A DNA stretch of 64,000 nucleotides from Pseudoscleropodium purum (GCA_963969395.1 OZ017801.1:6574501-6638500); one strand, 5' to 3'. Numbered from the stretch's first letter, positions 12,186-24,041 are shown. Program-made: numbers and translations. Notes: generated by a model from the sequence alone, not told the origin.

Positions 12186-14209
12186 CAATTATAAAATTGT
12201 TAAAACATAAATAGGAATAAGATAGAACATTACAAAAATTTTAACCTTGTGAAAGGCCATTGAGCTTTCATTTTGCAACCCCCCATGGTACAAATATAAG
12301 AAAAACATTTAATATGTATTTAATTTTTTGGAGGGGAATTTTAAATTAAAAAAAGAAATAGTCAATTTGACATGGCACTGATGTGGCACAAACAGTGCAA
12401 CGTCATATTCCAAAAAAATTTGAATAAAAAAAACTAGATTGATTTTTATTTTTATAATTGCCCTAAAGAAGTGCAAAACTTGTTGACCTCTTAAGGCCTA
12501 AAATTTTTCCTAATGAGAAAAACTAAATCATTAATAGTTTTAAGGTGAAATTGAAACACACTAATTCCAACAATGAAATTATTCTAGTAAGTACACTATC
12601 TAAACTTAACTTGTAAAACTATTTTTTTGAAAAATTGTGAAAATTGAATTAATAAATGAATTCAATATATTGTTATATTCTCAAGAAGTTTCTAGAAGTG
12701 CTTGCAAAAAAAAGATGAGCTCCATAACTTTCACATCACTAATAAAAATTGGAATGAATCAAATTTGACTTTCCGTGATTTTGACAATAATGTAATCTAT
12801 AAAAAAAATGGATGGAAAAATTAAATAATTGTGATTTTTAAAAGTAAAAGGTAGAAATAAAATTCTATCAATTGTTTATATATTTAGGATAATCTAATAT
12901 TTTTACCATAAATGAAGGTTAGAAAAAATAAATATAATTATATAATTTTGAATTTAAAAAAACTAAAGCATTAGAAAATTAGAATAAAAAACACAAACTA
13001 TATTGTGTCATTTGGATTGTGCCACTTGATTTTATGAAAAACATGATAAACTAAGACTCCGTTTTACTTTGTGCTACCAAATAGGCCACTCAAAGTTTCA
13101 ATCTTATACTATAGAAAATATTAGAGATATTGTTCTATGGATAGATGTTTTTTTTGTTTTTTTAATTTTTTTTTGTAGATTTTCACATAAATTTTAGAGA
13201 ATCAAAAGAATGGTTGTCATGACCTTTCATCACAAAGGCACTTCCACACATGTACCTACATTATGAAGATGACATAAATGGAGGTCTCTAGTGAGATATA
13301 AAATGTGATGTTTGTAGTGTAAGGAATCACAAAGAGCCTACACAAGAACCTCTTAAGCTACTGCATTATGTCAACGCAACAATCCAATTCCCCTTTGTAG
13401 CTTGGTAGTAGATCCTCTAGTCATGGGTTGACTTTAAGAGGCAACTGCCTCGTATGTGGCATTAATAAATTATAGATGGTACATGGGTTGTGGTATTAAA
13501 GAGTAAAGTTGGAAGAAGTAAATTTAGAAATTGTGAACCTTGAGGCAAGTACTAAAAAATGTCTACTTAAAAAAATGAAAAATAGCTAGTGAAACCCTTT
13601 TAAAATCCTACAATCCTACTCAAAACCCCTCAAATAGACAAATAAATATTCAAATATTTTGCCTCAAAAAATTCTTCATCAACTTTTTTAATATAATATT
13701 TATAAATGTAAAAAATGAGGGATGAATGACCATACAAAAAACATAAAACATAAAAAGTTGTGTAGTATGTGAAAGGTCACACAAATCATTTAATGAAATA
13801 GTTGTGGCTTTCCTTGACACTACTTTTTTGGTCATAGCTTTCATTACATTTCTTATATTAAATGAAAACAATATTAAAATTTCATTCACTTGTTTTTGCT
13901 AAGATAGATAGATAAAAACTCTAGTCTTCATAGAAGGCCGGCGGGAATAAAGTGTCCATTCGTAATGACAATGAACTAATGTCCAACGGATCAAGGGCTT
14001 ATTGATGCAAAACTACTTTTTCCTTTTGAGAATATACACTTTAGTTTCAAGTATCCATTTTAAAAGTAACCAAGGTAAATAGGTAGGAGGGTATGCATTG
14101 TATGTGCAATGGAAAGTGATGTTAAAACAATATATTACTCTATAGGGAGTAGGGTTTTTTTTGCAAAATTTCGCTAGATTGTTAGAAATCTGACCTCTTT
14201 AGCTTCATC
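12186..14209. other. AT-rich spacer with a degraded TTA-element fragment
   Basis: No gene is seen. About 12530-12850 resembles the interior of copy D (36950-37210), sharing CACTAAT-CC-AA and a following CCATAACTTTC stretch, so it is probably an eroded member of the same element family. The remainder is non-coding AT-rich DNA, with many A/T runs up to 13900. Confidence 0.4.
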
Positions 14210-14217
14210 CCTCCAAA

Positions 14218-14506
14218 CCTAGTTGTCATAATGGACAGCATATTACTGTTCACGGACGAATCGGACCAATTAGGGCTGACCGGCTATCAACTTTGGAGCC
14301 CTGTAACTTTTGCAAAAAGTATCCAAATTGGGCATATGAGATGTTTTTCGGTATTTACAAAAATTGTAAATACCGAAAAACATCTCATATACCCAATTTG
14401 GATACTTTTTGCAAAAGTTACAGGGCTCCAAAGTTGACAGCCGGTCAGCCCTAATTGGTCCGATTCGTTCGTGAACAGTAATATGCCGTCCATTATGACA
14501 ACTAGG
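14218..14506. mobile_element. Near-perfect 289-bp palindromic element with 8-bp target duplication
   Basis: Two arms of 143 bp (14218-14360 and 14364-14506) are inverted copies with only a handful of mismatches, separated by AAA. The element is flanked exactly by CCTCCAAA at 14210-14217 and again at 14507-14514, an intact 8-bp target-site duplication. An 8-bp duplication fits the hAT superfamily (known), which makes this a hAT-type miniature element (inference). The few mismatches point to a young insertion or to gene conversion between arms. A transcript would fold into one long hairpin. Confidence 0.85.
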
Positions 14507-14579
14507 CCTCCAAAAACTGGCCTTTGCAATGAAGCTAGCAAGGGGGACACTGTTCCACATAAAAAAGCCTTGATTAAAA

Positions 14580-15262
14580 GTGGTTGATTGTTTTCTATTT
14601 TTTTTTGTACAAGATGATAGACGCAACATATTGTATGGCAATTGTGGTAATTGTTTTAAAAGTATGTTTTAGAATAGCTTCAGGTAGTTTAAGTTTAGTT
14701 TCAAGGATTTTCATTGATGGAGCATGTGTTGTTCCTCTAGCTCCTACCATAATAACAATAAGTGGATTAACATTCCATCCTTGGGCCATGATGTTATTGA
14801 TTAATGGTTGAATTTTTTTGGATTTTGTGTCAATTATTATTTGTGAGAATCTATCATTAGTGTATGTGAATTCTATGAATTATATAGTGAGATTATTATC
14901 TGGATTAGTTGGTGGATTATTTTGGTAAAGGAGTCCTTTGACACATAAAATGTCTGGTTTTAATCTAGTGTTATAGTAACATCTTTATCTTTCACAAGAG
15001 CAAGATAAGAGCCATGAGGGTATAATATTTTCTTGTGGATTGTTGTTAAATATATCGACATTCATTAGGATATAGTATCTAGTTCTTTTTGTTGGATATG
15101 ATTAATTTTTGTAATTCCCATACTACTTTATTATGTCTTTTGACTCTAAGGGCGTGGATATGTTGTTGATTACATTTTAGGACATGGAGCCATGTATCTA
15201 TATCTTGTGATTTACATATAGAGCATGTAATTGATGGGAATCTTTTTATGCCCAAAAAATCC
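14580..15262 (-). pseudogene. LINE-like ORF2 C-terminal remnant
   Basis: Read on the minus strand the region gives CSICKSQDIDTWLHVLKC followed by HIHALRVKRHNK. This has the pattern of a CCHC zinc segment near the end of non-LTR retrotransposon ORF2 proteins. Farther on comes QGWNVNPLIVIMVGARG and then QYVASIILYKKK. The frame is broken by several stops and shifts, so only an old relic remains. The palindromic element at 14218 lies just past its 3' end. The LINE assignment is by motif memory and is moderate at best; another polymerase-bearing element is possible. Confidence 0.4.
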
Positions 15263-16125
15263 TAATGACAACCAAGGATCTTTTCCAAAATAAACCTTCT
15301 AGTTTAATGGATATTTCAAAATAAGGACATCCAAAACCGCCAATTCTTTCTATAGTGAACAATTTCCATTATTAGACTAGTGAAATTTTTATAGTTTTAC
15401 ATTGGCATAGGAAATTTCAATGCACCAAAGAATACAACTGTTAGATACCATTTTTTTGGTAAATGTTCTAGATCTATTTATGCAAGAATGAGTACTGACA
15501 TATTGATTTTGGAGATGTACACAACATCGTCATCTCATAAACTAAGTGATGCCTTTAGGCACTACACAATTTTAGGAGGAATCTACCTCAAGTGCTTGTT
15601 CCAATCATACTACTAAAATCACAAGGTCTTCTGTAATATCATATTTTTACACTGTGTGATATTATAGAGTTCTAATGGCCATTTCACTTCTATAATATCA
15701 CACAGTGTAAAAAGTGGTATTACAGAGTTATAATGATATTATGAAGGTAAAGGTTTTCTTGGCTTTACACTTCATTTCACTTCCATGATTCTAATTTTCC
15801 ATTCTTGCTATCAAATGATTTGAAATTATAGTTAGATTGAAGCAATTTTGGATTCCACAACAAAGTGTTTACAAAGTCTTTGCAATTTGAGCAATTTGCA
15901 TTTGCAATTTGAGCAATTTTCAATTCTTCAATTTTGATCACTATTGGTTGTGGAAGAAGAAATTTATCAAGTAGTGGTGTTCTTGAGCTCAACAATACCT
16001 CTAAAGTATCTTCTTTACATTTGTTTTGAGAAAATTTGAATTCATATATAGAATGGTGGTTTGAACATTGAGTTTCATGTGAGCAATTTGAATGTCACTT
16101 GAGTTTCAATCTAATTTAACATAAG
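15263..16125. other. AT-rich spacer with a small hairpin repeat
   Basis: The only structure seen is an inverted repeat at about 15629-15727. Arms with TACACTGTGTGATATTATAGA face each other around a short loop, and the whole resembles a roughly 100-bp miniature element. No clear target duplication was found. No gene is supported. Confidence 0.45.
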
Positions 16126-16960
16126 AGATTGATGTAATTAGAGCCAAACTAGAGCAATTGGAGCAATCTTGGAGCAATCTTGGAGCTTTCGTAGAGCATT
16201 CATGGAGCATTCGTGAAGCAATTTGATCTAATGTGAGTAACTTAAGCTTTATTTGAACAAATTCAATGTAATTTGAGCTTTAATTTAACTTCAATATAAG
16301 AGATTGACATAGTTAAAGTCAAATTGGAGCAATTAGAGCATTCTTAGACCTAATTTGAGCTTAATGTCAATAATTTGACCTAATGTGAGTAATTTGAACT
16401 TCATTTGAACAAATTGAATGCATTTTGAGCTTCAATTTAACTTCAATCTAAGAGATTGACATAGTTAGAGCTAAATTGGAGCAATTAGAACATTTTTAGA
16501 GCAATTTGCCCTAATTTGAGCTTAATGTCAACAATTTGACCTAATGTGAGTAATTTGAATTTGAATTTAACTTCATTCTAAGAGATTGATATAGTTAGAG
16601 CCAAATTGGAGCAATTAGAACATTCTTAGAGCAATTTGATCTAATTTGAGCTTAATATCAACAAATTTGACCTAATGTGAACAATTTGAACTTCATTTGA
16701 ACAAATTATATTATTTGAATTTGAATTTAACTTAATTTTAAGAGATTGATGAAATTAGAGCCAAATTGGACAATTTGAGTTTCATTTAAATAATATGAGT
16801 TAAATGTTATGAATGCAATGTAAACTAATGACAATAGTTTGACCTATTTAAAACCTAATATGAATAACTTTAGCATTTTCTAAAACAAACATGAACAATT
16901 AAATATAATTTCAATGGTTTGCTTTAATTTGAGCAATTTGATGCACATTAACATGAATTT
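16126..16960. repeat. Diverged tandem repeat array, five units of about 130-175 bp
   Basis: The phrase AGAGATTGA followed by (A/G)T(A/T)..TTAGAG(C/T)CAAA recurs near 16126, 16301, 16451, 16581 and 16741. Between these lie repeated GAGCAATT and ATTTGACCTAATGTGAG blocks in constant order. Unit length varies between 130 and 175 bp, so the array has both point changes and indels. It is non-coding. It adjoins the Helitron remnant and may have been carried within it. Confidence 0.65.
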
Positions 16961-17218
16961 GAGTCAATTTGGCCGGATTTGACCTAAACTTTGAAATAGG
17001 TGCCAACATCCAAAATTTTGTTATTGAATATATGTTGATGTATTATGGATGTTAGGAGACAAAAAATTTGGAGTGAAGTGGAGCATATCTAAAGGGTGTA
17101 TATTTTTGGAGCACAAGTTATATATGTGCAATTTTAAACCCATTTTTTTGTGATTCAAAAAGTTTCTACATTCTAAAGTGTGAGTTTTAGAATTTGTGAT
17201 TGTCATCTTTTGTAGACT

Positions 17219-17763
17219 ATGGCTCGAGCTTTGTTTACAAATGATGACTATGTAGATGTTGATATCGATAGTATTGGATCCATATCTATTCAATATTCAA
17301 AATGTTTGGCATTTCATTTTAGGAAAGAAAAAACAACAATTTGTTGTTACAAAAGCAAAGTTGTCAATGAACACGTTAGTCATCCTGCCATTTATCCAAT
17401 GCTCAATGAGCTTTTTATGGGTAATACATCCAATTCTCAAGGATTTCTTAAATCCAATAAAAAATATAATCAAGCATTTGTATTTACAAATATACGTAGT
17501 AAATTTCAATCTAGCCAAGAATCACATCATTGCAACAATAGTCGCTTGCCATTTACACTATGTCGGAGATAATTTCTTGGCACTCGTATTTTTGCAATGA
17601 CAATCAATAAATTGCAGGGCTAATCATATAATCGAGTCGGCATTTATCTTCGAAATGAAGTATTTAGCTATGATAGACATCCAGTAAATATTAAAATTGC
17701 TAATGACAATTTAAATGCTGTGGGAACAGTAAAAAATGTGGTTTACCATGAAGTTTTTGCATA
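17219..17763 (+). pseudogene. Helitron Rep/helicase remnant, internally deleted
   Basis: Bases 17280-17530 translate to a piece of the N-terminal region typical of plant Helitron proteins: CLAFHFRKEKT, CCYKSKVV, NELFMGNT, then KKYNQAFVFT. About 17575-17763 in another frame gives TINKLQG-like then VGIYLRNEVFS. That matches the end of a PIF1 helicase, where TINKSQGQT and VGIYLPEPVFSHGQ are usual. The whole Rep and most of the helicase are missing between these pieces, and stops and frameshifts interrupt both. It is a deletion derivative that cannot make a working protein. Confidence 0.6.
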
Positions 17764-17944
17764 ACATTGTCTTGGAGATTCCTACATATATTTATACCTG
17801 AATCAAGTGGATGGAAAAGTTAAGAGTTTGTTTCAAATTGTGCATGTTTAGGGGTCATATGCGCTTCGGCGATGTCTCCTTCCATCCAATTGCATTCTTT
17901 TGGTGTCCATCATTATTTTACTATCTCAATTGAGATAGTCTACC

Positions 17945-18195
17945 ATATCAATAAATATGGTAGGATAATATTTATAGCCATTTTGTTACATTTTTTTTAT
18001 AGTGAATGAAAGGATATTCCAACGCATGTATTTTTAGATGCAATCTATTTATAGAATTTATCACTTTTTGTATCAATAAATATGATAGGATAATATTTGT
18101 AGCCATTTTGCTACATTTTTTTATAGTGAATGGAAGGATATTCCAGTGCATGCATCTTTAGATGCAATCTATTTATAAAATTTATCACTTTCTGT
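17945..18195. repeat. Tandem duplication, two units of about 126 bp
   Basis: TATCAATAAATATGGTAGG at 17945 recurs as TATCAATAAATATGATAGG at 18071, and both units continue with the same order through GGATATTCCA and GATGCAATCTATTTATA. A third start of the unit breaks off at 18195. The copies differ at few positions, so the duplication is fairly young. It lies within the Helitron remnant. Confidence 0.8.
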
Positions 18196-18640
18196 ATCAA
18201 TATGCAAATAGCCAAATATGCAAAGATTCTAATATATAAATTTTAACTTAGATACATCATTTAAAAAAAAATTTAGATTGCAATATATTCAAATGATTAT
18301 GAAGATTTTTATAATTTATTATTTGAATCTTTTATTGAAATTAAAATCTTTATTCTACATTTTTATAGGTGAAGATTTGTATGTTCTTTAAATGTAAAAA
18401 TTTTGATTCTAAAATATTGAAATTACTCTACATTTTATCATATGTATATTTGTAGATTATTATACAAAGATTAATAATTTTTTAATTGAAGATTTTCTTG
18501 AAATTGAAACAATTGCTCTACATATTTAAATGTGAAGATTTTCATTGTACAAGGATGTCAATATTTTCATTTAAAGATTACACATAATTTATTTATCTAC
18601 ATTCTATCTCATAAAAGATTGATGAAAGTAATACATTTAA

Positions 18641-18670
18641 TGTGTAGCAAAGCAAGCGCCAACCGCTAGT
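18641..18670 (+). mobile_element. Possible Helitron 3' terminus
   Basis: A short GC-rich stretch, GCAAAGCAAGCGCCAACCG, runs directly into CTAG followed by T at 18666-18670. Helitrons end in CTRR before a host T and have a small GC-rich hairpin just upstream (known). The hairpin here is weak. The position downstream of a Helitron protein remnant and the sudden GC rise make this the best candidate right end. Confidence 0.45.
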
Positions 18671-19152
18671 ATACACTTATATAAGAACATACAAACAATG
18701 CAACACGATGCTCCATTTCAAGAATACATACTGATATAAATGCATCCAAACAACAATTGATATCTATAACTGACCCTAACATTCTCAGCGGAACTTGAAC
18801 GGTGTCTCAACATGATCCAAAATATAGTTGTTTGTCACATGCAGCAGTGATTTAGCATCAAATAAAAATTTGTAAAGCCTATCATCAGATTTAGAGTTTG
18901 ATCCCGAGTTCACTTGCTTTGGTACAAGCAGGACAATTCAGCAGAGCTTCTTCAAGAAACTGATCCGTATAAACTATTCCTTATGTACTGTTTAATTTAA
19001 AGATGCAGGATCTAAACAAAATCCTTTGAGTCTATTCAAAACCTTGCAGTGATTATCTCAAAACTATCAAACCTTTCAGGATCATGTAACAAACGTGGCG
19101 TGTTTTTTGAAATTGAAATTTCCCCAAAGCATCCAAATTAATTGCATGACAC
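18671..19152. other. 3' flank of the NHL-repeat gene
   Basis: Composition rises from AT-rich to genic along this stretch. It most likely holds the 3' untranslated region of the minus-strand NHL gene, whose stop codon is at 19153. No other gene is seen. Confidence 0.45.
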
Positions 19153-21827
19153 TCATGAAGGGGCCGCCAGTTTTTCCAAACATCTCTCCACCATGGAGTC
19201 TATTGTCGGAACTCTCTCCACAACAACTGCTGGCGTGGAATCAAAAACACCACTCACGGTTGCAGGAGAAGAATCTCCGTTCACAGAGCCTTCATTTGTA
19301 GCAGCTGGTTCTAAAAAGTCAATGAGATTTGCAAGGATTAGATTGTTCTTTACTTGTGGTGAAACTGGCTGAAAATTCTTCACTTTTCGCTGAACTAGGA
19401 GAGATCTCACCTTCCCAAAGGCGGGACGTAGTGACATGCTCGTCTGATTGTTGTATACTTGCTCGTGTAGGCCAAGTAAGTCCGTCTCATAGTTTGCTGA
19501 TGTACGAAAGGGCAGCGAGCATAGTAGCCTCGGAAGAAGTGAAATGCTGTACAGCACGATGTAAAGAAGCTTCTCGAAAAGCGTAATCACAATTTCCATA
19601 ATTAATGCAGGAGACCAGATGAGTACTTCCTCAACAGCTGCGTTTCGTGTGACGGAGGAGGGAGTCATCAATGTCTCCTTCACTTGCAGGGTTGATGAGG
19701 ACTTCACTGTCTTCTTCCAAGTCGATGAGTTGGGACCTTCGGTGGTTGCCTGCCTACAGGTGAGAAACACCAGCATTAATCTGAATTCAGAAAATTTGTG
19801 TGTACTCCAATAATTACAGTGTTACCCGGCGTAGGTAGCAGTGGTGCTATTTCTTCGTCAAGTCCAGTTTTGTGTCAAATGTCTCATGAACGTCATTGAA
19901 AAGGCAAACCTCAAATGAAGACAATGTACAGGGGTGATAATGAATTTACCCAGCAGAGTCTAGATTGCAATTGCTCCAACCGCCGAGCGCTAATTGTGAG
20001 TATTGTGAGTATTGCTCCTGCCATGGTCCCAAAAATTCCAGCTAGCAAGGACATGAGAAGTGCAGCTCCTATGGACATGGTCAACATTTGGTGAGTATCC
20101 TGTGTCATGAAACTTCACAGAAAGACTGGTTGGATCTTGAATGGAAAATGCTTTGAAATTCAATAACTCCCAGAATTCATGAGTCCAAATCATGCAAGAC
20201 CAAATCCGTACACCCCTCCAAAGGCTTTCCGCCCGAACCTCATCCATAGGCCTCACAGTTTGTGATATCCCAACATAAGTAAACAAAATTGCAAAAACAA
20301 ACAAACATGTAAATAAACAAGCAAGAAAACAAATAAACATACTTAATAGAGTTTTCATCCATAACCTACTTGTGAATGTGCTTCCAGGAGAATTCGGTGT
20401 TGCTCCACCACATCGACCAATGAATTGGGGAAGCTGGATCTCCCGGATCATTCGATTTCCACGATCGGCAACTGCCAATGAGCAAGTGCTACGCAAATAT
20501 GTGACATCGAAATCATTTGAGAATGTCACCTCGCTGCCCTCTCCATCGTTGTGACCAGTCCGATTAGCGCCTCCTGCGATTGTTGTTACAAGGCCTGGAG
20601 AAAAGGTGAAAGCACACATGACGATGACAGCTTACTTTGGAAATTCGTAGTCATCAAAGGAACGCAAATCGTTTTCTGAAATAAGAATAGTCAAACCTCT
20701 ATAATCTTCCTGCGTTTTCATGTCATGCTTTGAATGTGTGAGAAATGTGCAACAGTCAACGGTAGTGTGGCAACTATGCAACTGTACAGGATATTCTTGA
20801 ATGCCATTTCAGGAAAGCGGTTCTGAGTGAACTATGATCACTCAGAAGCTTTACGTGGTAGGCACCACGAACTTAATAGAAGGGCCTGAGAAAACTGCCA
20901 GCATGATGTGCTTGCCTGCTCTGGTGATCATCCGAACAGCGGCATTCTTCGTATCAGCAACATAAATAGTGCCATCGCTGTCAACCGTGAGCTTCTTTGG
21001 GTGGTTGAACAGAGCTTCCTTTGTGGAGCCATCCCGATATCCTGAGTTTCCACCTGAAATGTGCTCTACAGCACTGCCTGAAGTCGAGATAAATCAACCA
21101 AAGCGCCATGTATAGGTCATTGAATGCCAATTAGAAAGCACAGCTAGTGTTTTCACGTCAAAAAGATGACAACAAATGCGACGAGACCGAGCGCTTAATG
21201 CCAGTAATCACGAAAACTTGCTGACGAATTGAAAACCAGCAAGTTGTACTGATCCGTCACTAAGCATTCGAGTCCCTAAGTACTGTAGACAGTCGGGCCT
21301 AATGACAATTTAAAAGAACGTTGAAAACAATCTGAATCGAGAAACTTATAATGTTACGTACTTTGAGATAACGGCAAAGAGAGTCTGTGAATACTGCTCT
21401 TTGTGGAATCCAATGCAACGACGGAAGGGCCTCCATTCGTATCTTCATAGACGTTATAAAATGCGATTCCAAGTTTGTTTCCATCAAGCGCCGTTGTCAC
21501 TTCGTATCCTTTCTTGTCAGTATCGGTCGCCGCAACTGCAATACCATGAAAGCATGTCAGTTGTACCCGTTAATACTCAAATTTAGACAACAAGATCCGT
21601 GTTGTGACGCTTAGGAAGACCTTCAAACGCAACGTTTTGTCAATTGCTGTTGTAATTGGCATTAAGTTAAAAGAAAGAGTCAAACTCGCCTCGGTTTCAA
21701 ACGCGAGCAACCATATTTACCGATTCAAACATCGCTGTGTAGCCAAAGACAAGTTGAGACTCAAACCTGCAATCGCGGAAAAGAGGACTATAGCGCTTGT
21801 GAGCAACACAAACTGAAGAACCGCCAT
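19153..21827 (-). CDS. NHL-repeat membrane protein
   Basis: Six minus-strand exons (21767-21827, 21362-21535, 20916-21077, 20370-20594, 19950-20068, 19153-19749) give 445 residues. Exon 1 is a signal peptide. Exons 2-4 hold the NHL beta-propeller part found in plant NHL-domain proteins: a GYEVTTALDGNKLGI start, HPKKLTVDSDGTIYVADT, LVTTIAGGANRTGHNDGEG, then FSNDFDVTYL and DRGNRMIREIQL. Exon 5 encodes a transmembrane helix (AALLMSLLAGIFGTMAGAIL), and exon 6 an unconserved tail with a second hydrophobic stretch. The protein is therefore secretory, probably with the propeller outside or in the lumen; its partner is unknown. Intron 3 has a GC donor (AG then GCAAGC). The acceptor of exon 5 is uncertain: 20068 fits the phase but has a poor pyrimidine tract, and a better-looking acceptor upstream would break the frame. 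Confidence 0.8.
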
Positions 21828-22622
21828 AGCTTTCGCCTCCGTCGGCAAAGTCACAGTTCTCAAACCGCGCCTGCTAATTCACGAGAAACCCTGAAGAACC
21901 TAAACCAAGCAAGAAACACCAAAAAATGGAGCCCGGTGCTTGAAAGAGCTTTGCCAACGTAATTTGTAAGCTTACCCTGCCTACACGAGCACTACTGTAG
22001 GCAGTCGCACCAAGAATAATTAGCACCTTCCAGAAATTCGATACCGGTGAGCATTTCAATGCAAGTGCAAGTACAAATACAAGTGCAAATACAAGTCACT
22101 TCTTGTAAAGAGTTTTGTAATGCGTAGATTAGGCTGGTGGTAAGCTATTTGATCATTTTCAAATACAGTCGTTTTGTGCAAGCAGGTACTTTGCAATCTC
22201 CACCCTACACCAAAATGATCACACAGCCAGTAGGAGCTCGAGGTCTATGGCACCAACTGTTCATTGTCTACAAGAACCTTTCATAGACTACTGTTTAGCT
22301 TATTTTTTTACATATTGTTTATTATTCTGGTCGAAATTTGTTGACTATGTCTCTGTTTGTAATGTAATGTAAGTCATCGGAGAATTCGAGACTTCCTGCC
22401 ACTCCGATTTCTCGTTTCATCTAAAATAGAATTGAGCCAAGGCAAGGAAACCTCTGAAAAATACTGAACAATCATATCATAAACAGTCACCTGAAATTGT
22501 AATTGGTGATAATTTAGGGTTTAGCATACTCTGTGATGAGTGTAGGTTGATTAAAAGCTTTAAAGCTCGACTCGTCTTGTCACTTCTGCCCTTTGTCTCT
22601 TGAGTCGTGGTATCATTTCAGA
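21828..22622. promoter_or_regulatory. Shared upstream region of two divergent genes
   Basis: The 795 bp between the NHL gene (minus) and the NFD2-like gene (plus) must hold both promoters. At 22513-22524 there is TTTAGGGTTTAG, a telo-box of the kind found in promoters of plant genes active in dividing tissue (known). It lies 99 bp before the NFD2-like start codon. No open frame of interest lies here. Confidence 0.55.
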
Positions 22623-24041
22623 ATGGCGAGCTTGAGGAGGGGACTGCCGGGGCTGGTTATGGCGACATCATGGTTTTTCTACTTATTCCTACTTTGCCCG
22701 GTGTTCGCAGTGCCTGCTCTTGATGCGCGCGAGATTTCAACTGAGGTACTCCTCTACTTCTAAAGTTCATTCGGAGAGTGATGTGGAAACTTTGGGAAAT
22801 TGAGCCAATGGTGCGGTTAATAGTTATGACTGTATAGAGTGGTTGTCTAACGAGACGTGTTGATAGCACTTCATCTCCGTTGCTGTGCACTGTGCTTACC
22901 ACACAAAGCAGCGCCAACTTCGAGGTTTTCTTGTCTTCACCTCTCAGAGTTTTAGTTAATTACGTACGTGCCGTGCTATGGATTTCAAAGCATACCTTGA
23001 CAAACCATCTCTTACTCCCCGAGAAAAACGAAACAACGTTATTAAGTCTACTGAACGGTTAGTGCCATTAGGTTGAGGCATTTGAGAAAGCGTTTGTCTG
23101 GTGATGCGCATACTAATTATGTTACAATTAAGAGTAGCGTGCTCACGACCATTGCTGTTGTGGACAGACTACTCTGATGGAAGGAGTTCAAAGTAGAGCA
23201 TCACACAGGCCGACGGAGACAGAGTTGATTGCCTTGCAAGACCGTCTCGGGTATGTTCGAAACTTCGATTACTCCTTTTCTTGTTATGATTTTGCAGCCT
23301 CTATGAAGAGCTGTGAGACTTGTTTAAGCAAAATTGGAATATTCCCATCCTTCAGATATTTCGATGGCGAGTTTGATCGATTCACACAGAGTCTTTTTCG
23401 ATTCTGTTTTCGAAGACTCTGTTCTTAAGCTCTAAGAACGCATGCAAAGATCCGAAAACTCTAAACTCTTTCAAATTGTTGCTGAATTAGGAACCGGAGA
23501 ATGAGAATATATAGTCCGTTTTTCCATAACTTAGCTGCGATCATGGTGTGTCTTTCTTGTCCCATTTTATGTGACGTGCATGTTAGGTTTCCTTGTGAGG
23601 ACTCGCTGCTGCTGATTAGATTACTCACAAGTCTCTTGTGGCAGCTACAAGTTCAAAAAAATCAGCCTTCTCTTCGACGCATTGACGCACTCTTCATACT
23701 CGGAAGCGAACAATGACGTTCTTCACGTTCTGGGAGGAAAGTCGGTTCAGCAGGCCATCGCCTTACATCTGGTATTGCAGAATCCGGACGTGACCAAAGG
23801 CGCCCTGGACGGTTTCATAAGGAAGCACTCTACTGCAGCCAGTTGTGCCGAAGACGCTGTTGAGCTTCAGATGGACTCTCTCATCATGGTGGGCAAAGGC
23901 GTGACAATGAACTCGAAAATCCGTTCCGATGCGTTCAACGCAGTTTTTGGAGCCATCACCGTTGATGATGGTCCGACCACGGCAAACATCGCTTACTGGA
24001 AGGTGAAGAAGTGGAACGATCACCGTGTAGATACCGTCTAA
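22623..24041 (+). CDS. NFD2: NFD2-like RNase III-fold protein
   Basis: Three exons (22623-22745, 23168-23250, 23645-24041) join in phase to 200 residues. Residues 1-30 carry a basic start and a hydrophobic core (ATSWFFYLFLLCPVFAV), so a signal peptide or anchor is likely. The rest matches the RNase III-like domain of Arabidopsis NUCLEAR FUSION DEFECTIVE 2: LGYKFKKISLLFDALTHSSYS, then VLGGKSVQQAIALHL, SCAEDAVELQMD, and DAFNAVFGAITVDDG ending with YWKV. The acidic metal-binding signature of active RNase III (ExxGD) is replaced by VLGGK, so catalysis is doubtful, as in NFD2. In Arabidopsis, loss of NFD2 impairs karyogamy. The ATG chosen is the only one that gives the signal sequence. Confidence 0.85.

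Noticed and set aside
16126..16960. CRISPR-like repeat array
   Set aside because: Units are diverged, vary in length and have no constant repeat-spacer order; the window is plant nuclear DNA.
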